Assembly (NCBI GenBank): GCA_023431285.1
Contig: JAEYXN010000180.1
Location: 1-7,828, forward strand
Reading direction: 5' to 3'
DNA length: 7,828 nt
DNA from: Bacteroidota bacterium
GTDB taxonomy: Bacteria; Bacteroidota; Bacteroidia; Cytophagales; Cyclobacteriaceae
Shown: one piece after another, positions 1 to 5,100 of the stretch
Position numbering within the stretch: the stretch's first letter is position 1
How the letters are laid out: each line of letters starts with the position of its first letter
Notes under the pieces: model-generated
What the model saw: the letters and a program-made list of their open reading frames with translations, nothing else
The model's database searches: none
What the model was told of the DNA's origin: nothing
Made by a program: the position numbers and the translations under genes

Positions 1-387
1 GTCCGTGAGAGTAGCCGGATCAGTCTTTTTTAACTGACTCAAGGCAGCGTCGACTGTCCTTCTGAAGTTGTCAAGCAGAACTTCTTCGGAGTCTGACTCC
101 AGGACCTGAGTTTCACTTTTCAGGTAAGAGAGTTGTTCACTGTTCAATATTTCTCCCCTGGCGTAGGTAAACAATCTGTCCACTACGCCCGAAAGGTGTT
201 TAAGATGAAACGCGGGTGAGGCAATACCCCATGGCCGTGTGAAAAGTCCATCCCGAGGAAAGTCTTTCATCTCACGATCAACATCCTCTACAGCCTGCAG
301 CAACGCATGCGCTACTGGCTGTAATAATGCGGGAACTCCCTCGACTGGTCCGCGCTGCCATGCTTCAAGCTCTGATAAACTACTCAC
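1..387 (-). CDS. DinB-like (DinB/YfiT superfamily) protein, partial, C-terminus beyond the left edge
   Basis: Reading leftward from a GTG at 387-385, 129 codons stay open to the window edge. An in-frame TGA lies three codons upstream (396-394) and no ATG lies between, so GTG is the best start. The protein begins VSSLSELEAWQRGPVEGVPA and continues LLQPVAHALLQAVEDVD, then HLKHLSGVVDRLFTYARGE. This alternation of amphipathic helices and the HLKHL segment (His61, His64) match DinB-like four-helix-bundle proteins, which usually bind a metal through three histidines; the distal histidines would lie outside the window. Members include thiol transferases (bacillithiol or mycothiol-dependent) and many of unknown role, so no substrate can be assigned. 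It starts 56 bp after the dioxygenase stop with no terminator between, so the two are probably co-transcribed. The family call is fairly sure, the function is not. Confidence 0.75.
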   Translation of the reverse strand, partial: MSSLSELEAWQRGPVEGVPALLQPVAHALLQAVEDVDREMKDFPRDGLFTRPWGIASPAFHLKHLSGVVDRLFTYARGEILNSEQLSYLKSETQVLESDSEEVLLDNFRRTVDAALSQLKKTDPATLTD

Positions 388-443
388 GAATCTTCATTTA
401 AACAGATCAACCTACATCCCTGCAACAACTAATATGGGCTCAA

Positions 444-1421
444 TTACTCCTTCGTAAATACTTTCGTACTTCTGACAGTATCTATTGGACGAACCATACC
501 CTCAATCTGCGCACGTTTTGATTCGAGGAATGGTGGAAGTGATAACTTCTCTCCCAGAGTCTCATAGGGTTCGTCGCCCATGAAGCCAGGACCCTCTGTC
601 GCGAATTCAAATAATATCTGGGGCGTAACGCGCGAATAGAGCGATTCAAAGAAGTAACGGTTCACATATCCAGAGGTCCCGAACCCAAAGCTCATCATCC
701 GTTCATTCCACTCATCGAGAGCGGCACGATCCTCAACCCTGAATGCAGCATGATGGATTGTACCATACCCCTGTCGTGATGCCGGAAGCGTGGGAGTGTG
801 TTCAATAATTACCGAAGCACCATTTCCTCCTTCACCTGCTTCGAACAAAGTTTGTGATCCTTCTCTGGCAACAACCCTGAACAACATTACCTTTTCCAGT
901 ACTTCCCTGATATGATCGAAGTCAGATATCCTGATGAAGAGCGGTCCTAAACCTGTGATCGCATGTTCAAGCGGAACAGGTCCCTTCAGCCAGGGCTCTC
1001 CTGATTTCACACCCTTGTTCAATTCGTCGGAGATCAATTGATAACGCTGATCATCAAAATCAATAAATGAAAGTGTCTTCTTCCCGAACTGTTCGCGGAT
1101 TCCATCATGCCCGACTTTCAATCTGTCAAACCGTTTCTCCCAGTAAGCTAGTGCAGCATCATTCGGAACCCGAAATGAAGTCTTATGAATTTCATTGGTG
1201 CCGTGCAGCCCTTTCGGGATTCCTCGAAAATCAAAGAAGGTCATATCTGTTCCGGGACTTCCTTTGTCATCTGCAAAGAACAGGTGATAAGTTTGTATGT
1301 CGTCCTGATTGACAGTCTTCTTGATCAATCGCATCCCCAGCACGTTGGTAAAAAATTCATAATTCTTCTCCGCGCTGCTCGTGATCGCTGTCACGTGGTG
1401 TATCCCTTTTATCTGATTCAT
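444..1421 (-). CDS. Ring-cleaving dioxygenase of the VOC superfamily (MhqO/MhqA type)
   Basis: A 325-residue protein made of two glyoxalase/VOC modules, about residues 5-130 and 150-285. The start GIHHVTAI (His8/His9), the signature KTVNQDD (35-41) followed by YHLFFAD (45-51) and PGTDMTFFDF (56-65), the second-module TIHHAAFRVED (221-231) and ILFEFATEGPGF (269-280) are typical of the family that includes Bacillus MhqO and MhqA. His9, His224 and Glu272 are the likely 2-His-1-carboxylate metal ligands; this is inferred from motif position. Family members are annotated as Fe(II)-dependent enzymes that open the ring of hydroquinone- or catechol-like compounds, and in Bacillus they belong to quinone-resistance regulons. 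The protein is cytoplasmic (no signal peptide). Length is normal. A TATATTTG -7 box lies just upstream of the ATG, and the DinB-like gene follows. The true substrate is unknown. Confidence 0.9.
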   Translation of the reverse strand: MNQIKGIHHVTAITSSAEKNYEFFTNVLGMRLIKKTVNQDDIQTYHLFFADDKGSPGTDMTFFDFRGIPKGLHGTNEIHKTSFRVPNDAALAYWEKRFDRLKVGHDGIREQFGKKTLSFIDFDDQRYQLISDELNKGVKSGEPWLKGPVPLEHAITGLGPLFIRISDFDHIREVLEKVMLFRVVAREGSQTLFEAGEGGNGASVIIEHTPTLPASRQGYGTIHHAAFRVEDRAALDEWNERMMSFGFGTSGYVNRYFFESLYSRVTPQILFEFATEGPGFMGDEPYETLGEKLSLPPFLESKRAQIEGMVRPIDTVRSTKVFTKE

Positions 1422-1438
1422 AATACAGCTGTGTTTAG

Positions 1439-1472
1439 CAAATATAATAAGGCCGCATGACCTGCGATCAAA
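1439..1472 (-). promoter_or_regulatory. Bacteroidota-type promoter for the ring-cleaving dioxygenase
   Basis: On the minus strand TATATTTG (1446-1439) matches the Bacteroidota -7 consensus TAnnTTTG exactly. TTTG (1472-1469) lies 22 nt further upstream, acceptable for the -33 element. Transcription would start near 1432, giving a leader of about ten bases before the ATG at 1421. The -33 element lies inside the palindrome at 1467-1480. The boxes are seen directly; promoter activity is inferred. Confidence 0.6.
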
Positions 1473-1480
1473 TATTTGAT
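1467..1480. promoter_or_regulatory. Perfect 14-bp palindrome, candidate operator
   Basis: ATCAAATATTTGAT reads identically on both strands. It covers the putative -33 TTTG of the leftward dioxygenase promoter, a position where a bound dimer would block RNA polymerase. MarR-type and similar repressors of quinone-resistance genes bind palindromes of this size, but no regulator gene lies in the window, so the ligand is unknown. An A+T-rich 14-bp palindrome can also occur by chance. Confidence 0.4.
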
Positions 1481-1529
1481 AAGGTTGCCTGCCCTGAGAT
1501 CAGAGGCAGACAAGACCTTTCTGTTATGA

Positions 1530-1543
1530 TTGATCCAGGTCAA
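1530..1543. promoter_or_regulatory. FNR/CRP-like inverted repeat
   Basis: TTGATCCAGGTCAA fits the FNR-type consensus TTGAT-N4-ATCAA at nine of ten defined positions. Its centre lies about 65 bp upstream of the transcription start expected from the -7 box at 1588-1595, near the usual distance for activation by a CRP/FNR-family protein from an upstream site. The match is visible; use by a regulator is inferred. Confidence 0.35.
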
Positions 1544-1587
1544 GATCTTCTTTAGCATGGGTCAAGACGTTATGTGCAGGCTTTCAC

Positions 1588-1595
1588 TAATTTTG
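1588..1595 (+). promoter_or_regulatory. Bacteroidota-type -7 box for the single-domain VOC gene
   Basis: TAATTTTG matches TAnnTTTG. Transcription would begin near 1602, just upstream of the ATG at 1616, which argues against the earlier in-frame ATG at 1574. I see no good TTTG at the expected -33 distance, so an activator at an upstream site may be needed, or the box may be fortuitous. Confidence 0.4.
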
Positions 1596-1615
1596 ACCTA
1601 TTACATAAAAGCACT

Positions 1616-2113
1616 ATGGAAAACAATAGCTATACAATTCCGGAAAATACCCACATTGGTCATGTTCACCTAAAAGTCTCTGATTTGAAGAAGGCACTTG
1701 AATTTTATCAGGGATTACTGGGCTTTGAATTAACGATGTTGTACGGAGATCAGGCTGCTTTCATTTCGGCAGGAGGATATCACCACCACATCGGGTTGAA
1801 TACCTGGCACAGCCTCAACGCGCCACCAGCCCCACGGCATGGCGTTGGTCTATACCACACAGCGATAGTTTACCCTACGCGTAAGGAGCTGGCCAGGATA
1901 TTTGACCGGCTCCGTCGGGCGGGATACCCGCTCTCCGGAGCGTCAGACCATGGTGTTTCAGAAGCGTTATACCTGAATGATCCTGATGGCAATGGCGTTG
2001 AACTTTACTGGGATCGCCCAAAAGAACAGTGGCCTACTAACCCGGACGGATCGTTGACCATGTTCACGCAACCTCTGGATCTGAAGGATCTTCTGAAAGA
2101 ACTGGATTCATGA
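1616..2113 (+). CDS. Single-domain VOC protein, catechol-2,3-dioxygenase (CatE)-like
   Basis: From the ATG at 1616 the protein is 165 residues; the frame is open back to 1574, but those 14 extra residues (MQAFTNFDLLHKST) look unlike the family and would precede the likely promoter. One VOC module spans about residues 12-134: HIGHVHLKVSDLKKALEFYQ (13-32), GGYHHHIGLNTW (53-64), GLYHTAIVYP (78-87) and LNDPDGNGVELYWDRP (120-135). Candidate metal ligands are His16 or His18, a histidine of HHH (56-58) or His81, and Glu129. The LNDPDGNGVELY stretch is the hallmark of extradiol dioxygenase-like VOC proteins such as Bacillus CatE, which is about twice as long, so this one probably dimerises to form complete sites. 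The 71-bp gap to the reductase gene is compatible with one transcript. The reaction could be ring cleavage or another VOC chemistry; the substrate is unknown. Confidence 0.85.
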   Translation: MENNSYTIPENTHIGHVHLKVSDLKKALEFYQGLLGFELTMLYGDQAAFISAGGYHHHIGLNTWHSLNAPPAPRHGVGLYHTAIVYPTRKELARIFDRLRRAGYPLSGASDHGVSEALYLNDPDGNGVELYWDRPKEQWPTNPDGSLTMFTQPLDLKDLLKELDS

Positions 2114-2184
2114 TCGCCAATCAGATTGTTGGAAATTTGATTAACAATTCTAGTACTACCCTGTTAATAACTTAAACGAAGGCT

Positions 2185-2853
2185 ATGGAGACAAAAGAGA
2201 AATTACAGAACAGGCACAACGAACCATTACGGATTCTTGTGTTTGCAGCATCAGATAGAACTGGCTCACTTAATGTGAAGTTAGCAGAACTTGCTGCGGA
2301 TGTCATAAGAGAAAAAGGCGCTATCGCAGATGTAAAATCCTTTGCAGAGTTTGACTCTCCTTCGTTTAGTCAGGATATGGAAAAAACCTCAGGCATCCCT
2401 GAAGGAGCTGAGCGATTAAAAAACAGTATCCTCGAGAACGATGCTTTCATCATTGCAAGTCCGGAATACAATGCGTCGATGCCAGGCAGTTTGAAGAATA
2501 TCATCGACTGGGTGTCCCGATATCGCCCGCAACCTTTCAATGAAAAGCATGCTTTGCTAATGTCAGCGTCCACCTCCATGGCTGGTGGCAACCGCGGACT
2601 ATGGTCGCTACGTATCCCTTTGGAACACCTTGGTACGCGCGTCTATCCTGATATGTTTTCGCTCGCGACTGCGCACCAGGCATTTACTGATGATCACAAG
2701 ATCAGCAATGAGGTGCTTGCAAAGCGATTCGAAACAACCCTCGGGGCGTTCCTGAACCTCGTAGAGGCGGCGAAGCATTATCCATGCATGAAGAAATCAT
2801 GGGTGGAGTTCCTGGGAGAGCAACCCGATGTTGTGAGGGATCGAGTTGAATAA
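2185..2853 (+). CDS. NADPH-dependent FMN reductase family protein (quinone/azo/chromate-reductase-like)
   Basis: A 222-residue flavodoxin-like-fold protein. After a short polar N-terminus, strand RILVFAAS (16-23) leads into DRTGSLNVKLAELA (24-37), the FMN-phosphate-binding loop of the NADPH_FMN_red family. Residues 92-112, with SPEYNASMPGSLKN then IIDWVSR, form the second hallmark that contacts the isoalloxazine ring. STSMAGGNRG (129-138) is the third flavin-side loop. Relatives reduce quinones, azo dyes, chromate or free flavin with NAD(P)H; the cytoplasmic location follows from the lack of a signal peptide. Next to two VOC dioxygenases, two-electron reduction of quinones to hydroquinones that are then ring-cleaved is the most coherent role, but this is inference. 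The start is the only ATG close to the fold's first strand. There is no clear Shine-Dalgarno, and I found no terminator in the 40 bp before the intron. Confidence 0.88.
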   Translation: METKEKLQNRHNEPLRILVFAASDRTGSLNVKLAELAADVIREKGAIADVKSFAEFDSPSFSQDMEKTSGIPEGAERLKNSILENDAFIIASPEYNASMPGSLKNIIDWVSRYRPQPFNEKHALLMSASTSMAGGNRGLWSLRIPLEHLGTRVYPDMFSLATAHQAFTDDHKISNEVLAKRFETTLGAFLNLVEAAKHYPCMKKSWVEFLGEQPDVVRDRVE

Positions 2854-2885
2854 ATCGAATGCATTTCAACGCGGAGGCGCAGCGA

Positions 2886-2893
2886 CGCAGATT
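2886..2893 (+). other. IBS1: 5'-exon target of the group II intron
   Basis: CGCAGATT lies immediately before the GTGAC at 2894. It can pair with the loop ATTCTGCG (3111-3118) at seven of eight positions, the single mismatch being one base before the last. This fixes the likely 5' splice site after 2893. Confidence 0.6.
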
Positions 2894-3104
2894 GTGACAT
2901 GAGGCTCTAACATAGATGGTGGAGGGCCCACCGACAACACTATATCAGGTAGGGTTGTCAAACCACCCCACGCGGCTCTCGTCGTAAGGCGAGGGTAGTG
3001 AACGGTTGGGGAAAAGCCTCGGAGAACGAGGCAGGTGTGTATTGAAGAGGTGAACGAAAGTGAACCACTGACGAAGCGACGAAATTATAGTCGTGAGGCG
3101 AAAG

Positions 3105-3124
3105 CATCTCATTCTGCGGAGATG
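3105..3124 (+). ncRNA. Group II intron domain I hairpin carrying EBS1
   Basis: CATCTC (3105-3110) pairs perfectly with GAGATG (3119-3124), closing the eight-base loop ATTCTGCG. The loop complements the 5' exon CGCAGATT (2886-2893) at seven of eight positions, as expected for exon-binding site 1, which sets target specificity. I could not identify EBS2 with confidence. Confidence 0.6.
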
Positions 3125-3417
3125 TGATCAACATGGCGGGCGCCTGAACTTACTGGCCATGTGCTTCACCGTCGTACAAGTGGCACGACTTCAAGACAGG
3201 CTAGGTTATGAGAACATGTGAGATCCTGAAAGGGAATCATTATCCGGCTAACGGAAACGAGAGGACCAAGTTAGAGTTGTAAGTCCTAGGTCTCACGAAA
3301 GGTAAAAGGGTAAATGCTTTCAGGAAGTCGGACTAAACCATAGTAGCGAGGAAGTTCGGTAATGCGAATGGAGCGAAGGGTTTGGGTTAATTCAGTGACA
3401 AACAATTAAACAACTCG

Positions 3418-3424
3418 AAGGAGG
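3418..3424 (+). promoter_or_regulatory. Strong Shine-Dalgarno of the intron ORF
   Basis: AAGGAGG ends ten bases before the ATG at 3435 and decides that start. No resident gene in the window has a comparable site, consistent with the intron having been shaped in other hosts. Confidence 0.7.
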
Positions 3425-3434
3425 ATGATTTAAC

Positions 3435-4694
3435 ATGGATGTACACGTACAGAGAACAGTCCCCATCACATTCGAGATGGTGGCGAAAGCGTATCAAAAG
3501 GTAAAACAAGGAGGTAAAGCAGCAGGAGTAGACGGCCAGAGCTGGCAATCCTTTGAGGAAAAAGGAGTTGAAAAACAATTGTACTTGATTTGGAACCGGA
3601 TGTCATCGGGGAGCTACTTTCCACAAGCAGTACGGGAAAAAGAAATCCCGAAGAAAGATGGGAAGAAGAGAAAGCTAGGCATTCCCACGTTACGAGACCG
3701 AATCGCCCAGGAAGTTGTAAAGGCGTACATGGAGAAGCAAGTTGACCACCAGTTCAGTAAGCACTCGTATGGGTATCGACCGCTGAAAAGCAGCCATGCG
3801 GCGCTTGCTGAAGTTCGCCAAAATTGTTTTGACTACGATTGGGTAGTAGACATGGACATCTCAAACTTTTTCGATGAGATCAACCATGAACTATTATTGA
3901 AAGCAGTCACGCATGTATTTAGCGAACGGTGGGTTGCAATGTATGTGCAAAGATGGCTGGAGATGAAGATAGAAAGAGAAGATGGCAGCCAATATGAGCG
4001 AAGTGGTACAGGCACTCCGCAAGGCGGAGTGATCAGTCCGTTATTAGCCAACATATTTTTGCACTATGCCTTAGACCTATGGTTTACTAAGCATTTTCCT
4101 ACGGTTCGTTTTGTGCGATACGCTGATGACATTGTCATTCACTGTTCTACAGAAGCAGAAGCACAGCAGGCGCTTCAGGCAGTGAAGACACGACTCGAGA
4201 GTCTGCACCTTAGACTAAACATGGAGAAAACACGTATCGTCTATTGTAAAGACTATTTGAGGAAAGCTGATTATCCGCACGTACAGTTTGACTTTCTCGG
4301 TTTTAGTTTTAGACCCCGACCAGTACAAAGTAGATGGCGCAAGGGCACGAGGTTTACCGCCTACACCCCCGCCATCAGCAAGGATAATCAACTGAACATC
4401 CGCGCTGCCATCCGCGATACAATCGATTGGCAGAATACTAATCAGGAGCTCAGCGACATTGCTGATGCTCTTAATGCCAAACTACGTGGGTGGATCAACT
4501 ACTTTGGCTGGCAAGGCAATAGCACACTCCGACAACTCACCGTGTACCTTGATCGGAAATTAATCAAGTGGACCTGCCGCCGACACAAATGTCGGTACAG
4601 AGCAGCTACTGCACTTTTGCTCAGCACTGTCCAACGCAGGCCTCGTCTGTTTTATCACTGGCAACCACGATACTCTTTATTTGTAACGAATTAG
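3435..4694 (+). CDS. ltrA: Group II intron reverse transcriptase/maturase
   Basis: A 419-residue intron-encoded protein that assists splicing of its intron and copies it into DNA at new sites. The reverse transcriptase domain spans about residues 25-290: GVDGQSWQSFEE early, IPKKDGKKRKLGIPTLRDRI, GYRPLKSSHAAL, catalytic Asp141 in VVDMDISNFFDEI, the template-contact motif GTPQGGVISPLLANI, and YADD (229-232) with the other two catalytic aspartates. Then comes FDFLGFSFRPRP and the maturase (X/GIIM) domain with LRGWINYFGW, ending in RRPRLFYHWQ. There is no HNH endonuclease domain, so insertion would rely on replication-fork or single-stranded targets, as known for endonuclease-lacking introns. Length is normal for that group. 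The stop codon falls three bases before domain V. The subclass is not certain; the C-terminal LFYHW ending looks closer to endonuclease-lacking classes other than class C. Confidence 0.96.
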   Translation: MDVHVQRTVPITFEMVAKAYQKVKQGGKAAGVDGQSWQSFEEKGVEKQLYLIWNRMSSGSYFPQAVREKEIPKKDGKKRKLGIPTLRDRIAQEVVKAYMEKQVDHQFSKHSYGYRPLKSSHAALAEVRQNCFDYDWVVDMDISNFFDEINHELLLKAVTHVFSERWVAMYVQRWLEMKIEREDGSQYERSGTGTPQGGVISPLLANIFLHYALDLWFTKHFPTVRFVRYADDIVIHCSTEAEAQQALQAVKTRLESLHLRLNMEKTRIVYCKDYLRKADYPHVQFDFLGFSFRPRPVQSRWRKGTRFTAYTPAISKDNQLNIRAAIRDTIDWQNTNQELSDIADALNAKLRGWINYFGWQGNSTLRQLTVYLDRKLIKWTCRRHKCRYRAATALLLSTVQRRPRLFYHWQPRYSLFVTN

Positions 4695-4697
4695 CAC

Positions 4698-4731
4698 GAG
4701 CCGTATGAGGTGAGAACCTCACGTACGGTTC
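4698..4731 (+). ncRNA. Group II intron domain V (catalytic hairpin)
   Basis: Exactly 34 nt. GAGCCGTA (4698-4705) pairs with TACGGTTC (4724-4731), with one G-U pair. TGAGGT pairs with ACCTCA under a GAGA (GNRA) tetraloop, and a two-base CG bulge sits on the 3' side. The catalytic AGC triad (4699-4701) is intact. All the features needed for metal binding in the splicing core are present. Confidence 0.93.
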
Positions 4732-4734
4732 TGT

Positions 4735-4770
4735 GAGAGGCTTGAGGGTGCGATTCCCTCTTGCCTACTC
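4735..4770 (+). ncRNA. Group II intron domain VI with candidate branch-point A4767
   Basis: GAG (4735-4737) pairs with CTC (4768-4770); GGC with GCC (4763-4765) above an A/TA internal loop; a UU/UU mismatch follows; then GAGGG with CCCTC closes the distal part. A4767, in the internal loop on the 3' side, is the natural branch-point adenosine. The pairing is visible; the branch point is inferred. Confidence 0.7.
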
Positions 4771-4796
4771 AGCGGAGCGCAGAGTTTAGTGGTAGC

Positions 4797-4845
4797 AGGT
4801 ATCAGGTATTAGGTATTAGGTATCAGGTACCAGGTATTAGGTAAC
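4797..4845 (+). repeat. Heptamer tandem repeat AGGTATY, seven copies
   Basis: Seven head-to-tail heptamers: AGGTATC, AGGTATT, AGGTATT, AGGTATC, AGGTACC, AGGTATT, AGGTAAC. Variation is confined to the last three positions, AGGTA being invariant. The array lies 23 bp beyond the proposed intron end and is not in a gene. Such arrays mutate by slippage; no function can be read from it. Confidence 0.9.
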
Positions 4846-4903
4846 CGGACAGTTCGGACGTCTCTCAATTTGATCGTCGCTATTCTTCCCAATCCCTCGC
4901 GCA

Positions 4904-4922
4904 CCCTTTTATCCCTAAAGGG
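4904..4922. repeat. Hairpin CCCTTT-N7-AAAGGG
   Basis: A perfect 6-bp stem with a seven-base loop. Its right half contains CCCTAAAGGG (4913-4922), the exact reverse complement of CCCTTTAGGG at 4988-4997, so it is also one arm of a longer inverted repeat. Confidence 0.5.
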
Positions 4923-4985
4923 CCCAACGCGCAGCAAGATGATTCACCAGGGACAATACAATTGAAGATGATTACACAATGTCTC

Positions 4986-4999
4986 TCCCCTTTAGGGGA
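4986..4999. repeat. Hairpin TCCCC-TTTA-GGGGA
   Basis: A perfect 5-bp stem with a four-base loop, preceded by TCTC and followed by CGGGGG. It resembles the short palindromes that recur between genes in Bacteroidota genomes; that comparison is from memory and needs a genome search. Its core pairs with 4913-4922. Confidence 0.5.
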
Positions 5000-5060
5000 C
5001 GGGGGTTTGGAGGTTTCCAATGATGCGGAGCAGATCACTCACTTCATTATGTCACCCCCC

Positions 5061-5096
5061 AACCGGCCGCCCAGCCGTCAGGCCGACTGGCTGACC
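5061..5096 (-). repeat. GC-rich 36-bp repeat, copy A
   Basis: Read on the minus strand this begins GGTCAGCCAGTCGG and matches copy B (7324-7359, plus strand) at 29 of 36 positions without gaps. It lies five bases after the ankyrin stop codon. CAGCCGTC (5072-5079) can also fold back on GAC-T-GGCTG (5085-5093). The two copies are in opposite orientation on either side of the catalase-ankyrin operon. Confidence 0.5.
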
Positions 5097-5100
5097 TGAC

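Larger units (their letters stand above)
2894..4773 (+). mobile_element. Group II intron, apparently complete, with maturase ORF
   Basis: A retroelement of about 1.88 kb that splices as RNA and inserts by retrohoming. It starts with GTGAC, close to the GUGYG consensus, and has a structured 5' region of about 540 nt (domains I-III), an intact reverse transcriptase in domain IV (3435-4694), a canonical domain V (4698-4731) and domain VI (4735-4770). The EBS1 loop at 3111-3118 pairs with the 5' exon. The 3' end is less certain: position 4773 puts the candidate branch-point A4767 seven bases from the end, but the intron would then finish AGC instead of the usual AY; 4768 is the alternative. The flanks (about 2868-2893, and 4774 onward) are both rich in CGC, GGAG and GCAGA words, as if the intron had landed in a short GC-rich intergenic repeat. 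All core parts appear intact, so it may be active. Confidence 0.9.
4774..5100. other. Non-coding stretch between the intron and the ankyrin gene
   Basis: About 330 bp without a credible gene on either strand. It contains the heptamer array, a hairpin CCCTTT/AAAGGG (4904-4909 and 4917-4922), a second hairpin TCCCCTTTAGGGGA (4986-4999) followed by a G-run, and the GC-rich 36-bp repeat copy at 5061-5096. The leftward ankyrin gene ends into this region, but I see no hairpin followed by a T-run that would make a convincing intrinsic terminator. Confidence 0.6.

Noticed and set aside
239..457. Plus-strand 72-codon open frame
   Set aside because: It lies antisense to the DinB-like gene and the dioxygenase end, and its Ser/Thr/Asn-rich product has no family character.
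1574..1615. Upstream ATG extending the single-domain VOC protein by 14 residues
   Set aside because: It would precede the likely -7 box at 1588-1595 and adds sequence unlike the family; the ATG at 1616 is preferred.
2854..2893. Intrinsic terminator after the flavin reductase that a class C intron would target
   Set aside because: No stable hairpin with a T-run is present here, and the maturase C-terminus does not look like class C.
3387..3578. Minus-strand 63-codon frame opposite the maturase start
   Set aside because: It is antisense to intron structure and the maturase coding sequence and has no features of its own.
4797..4845. CRISPR array
   Set aside because: The units are contiguous seven-base copies without spacers, and no cas gene is present.
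5061..5100. Intrinsic terminator of the ankyrin gene
   Set aside because: GC-rich pairing exists but no T-run follows on the minus strand; better described as a repeat copy.
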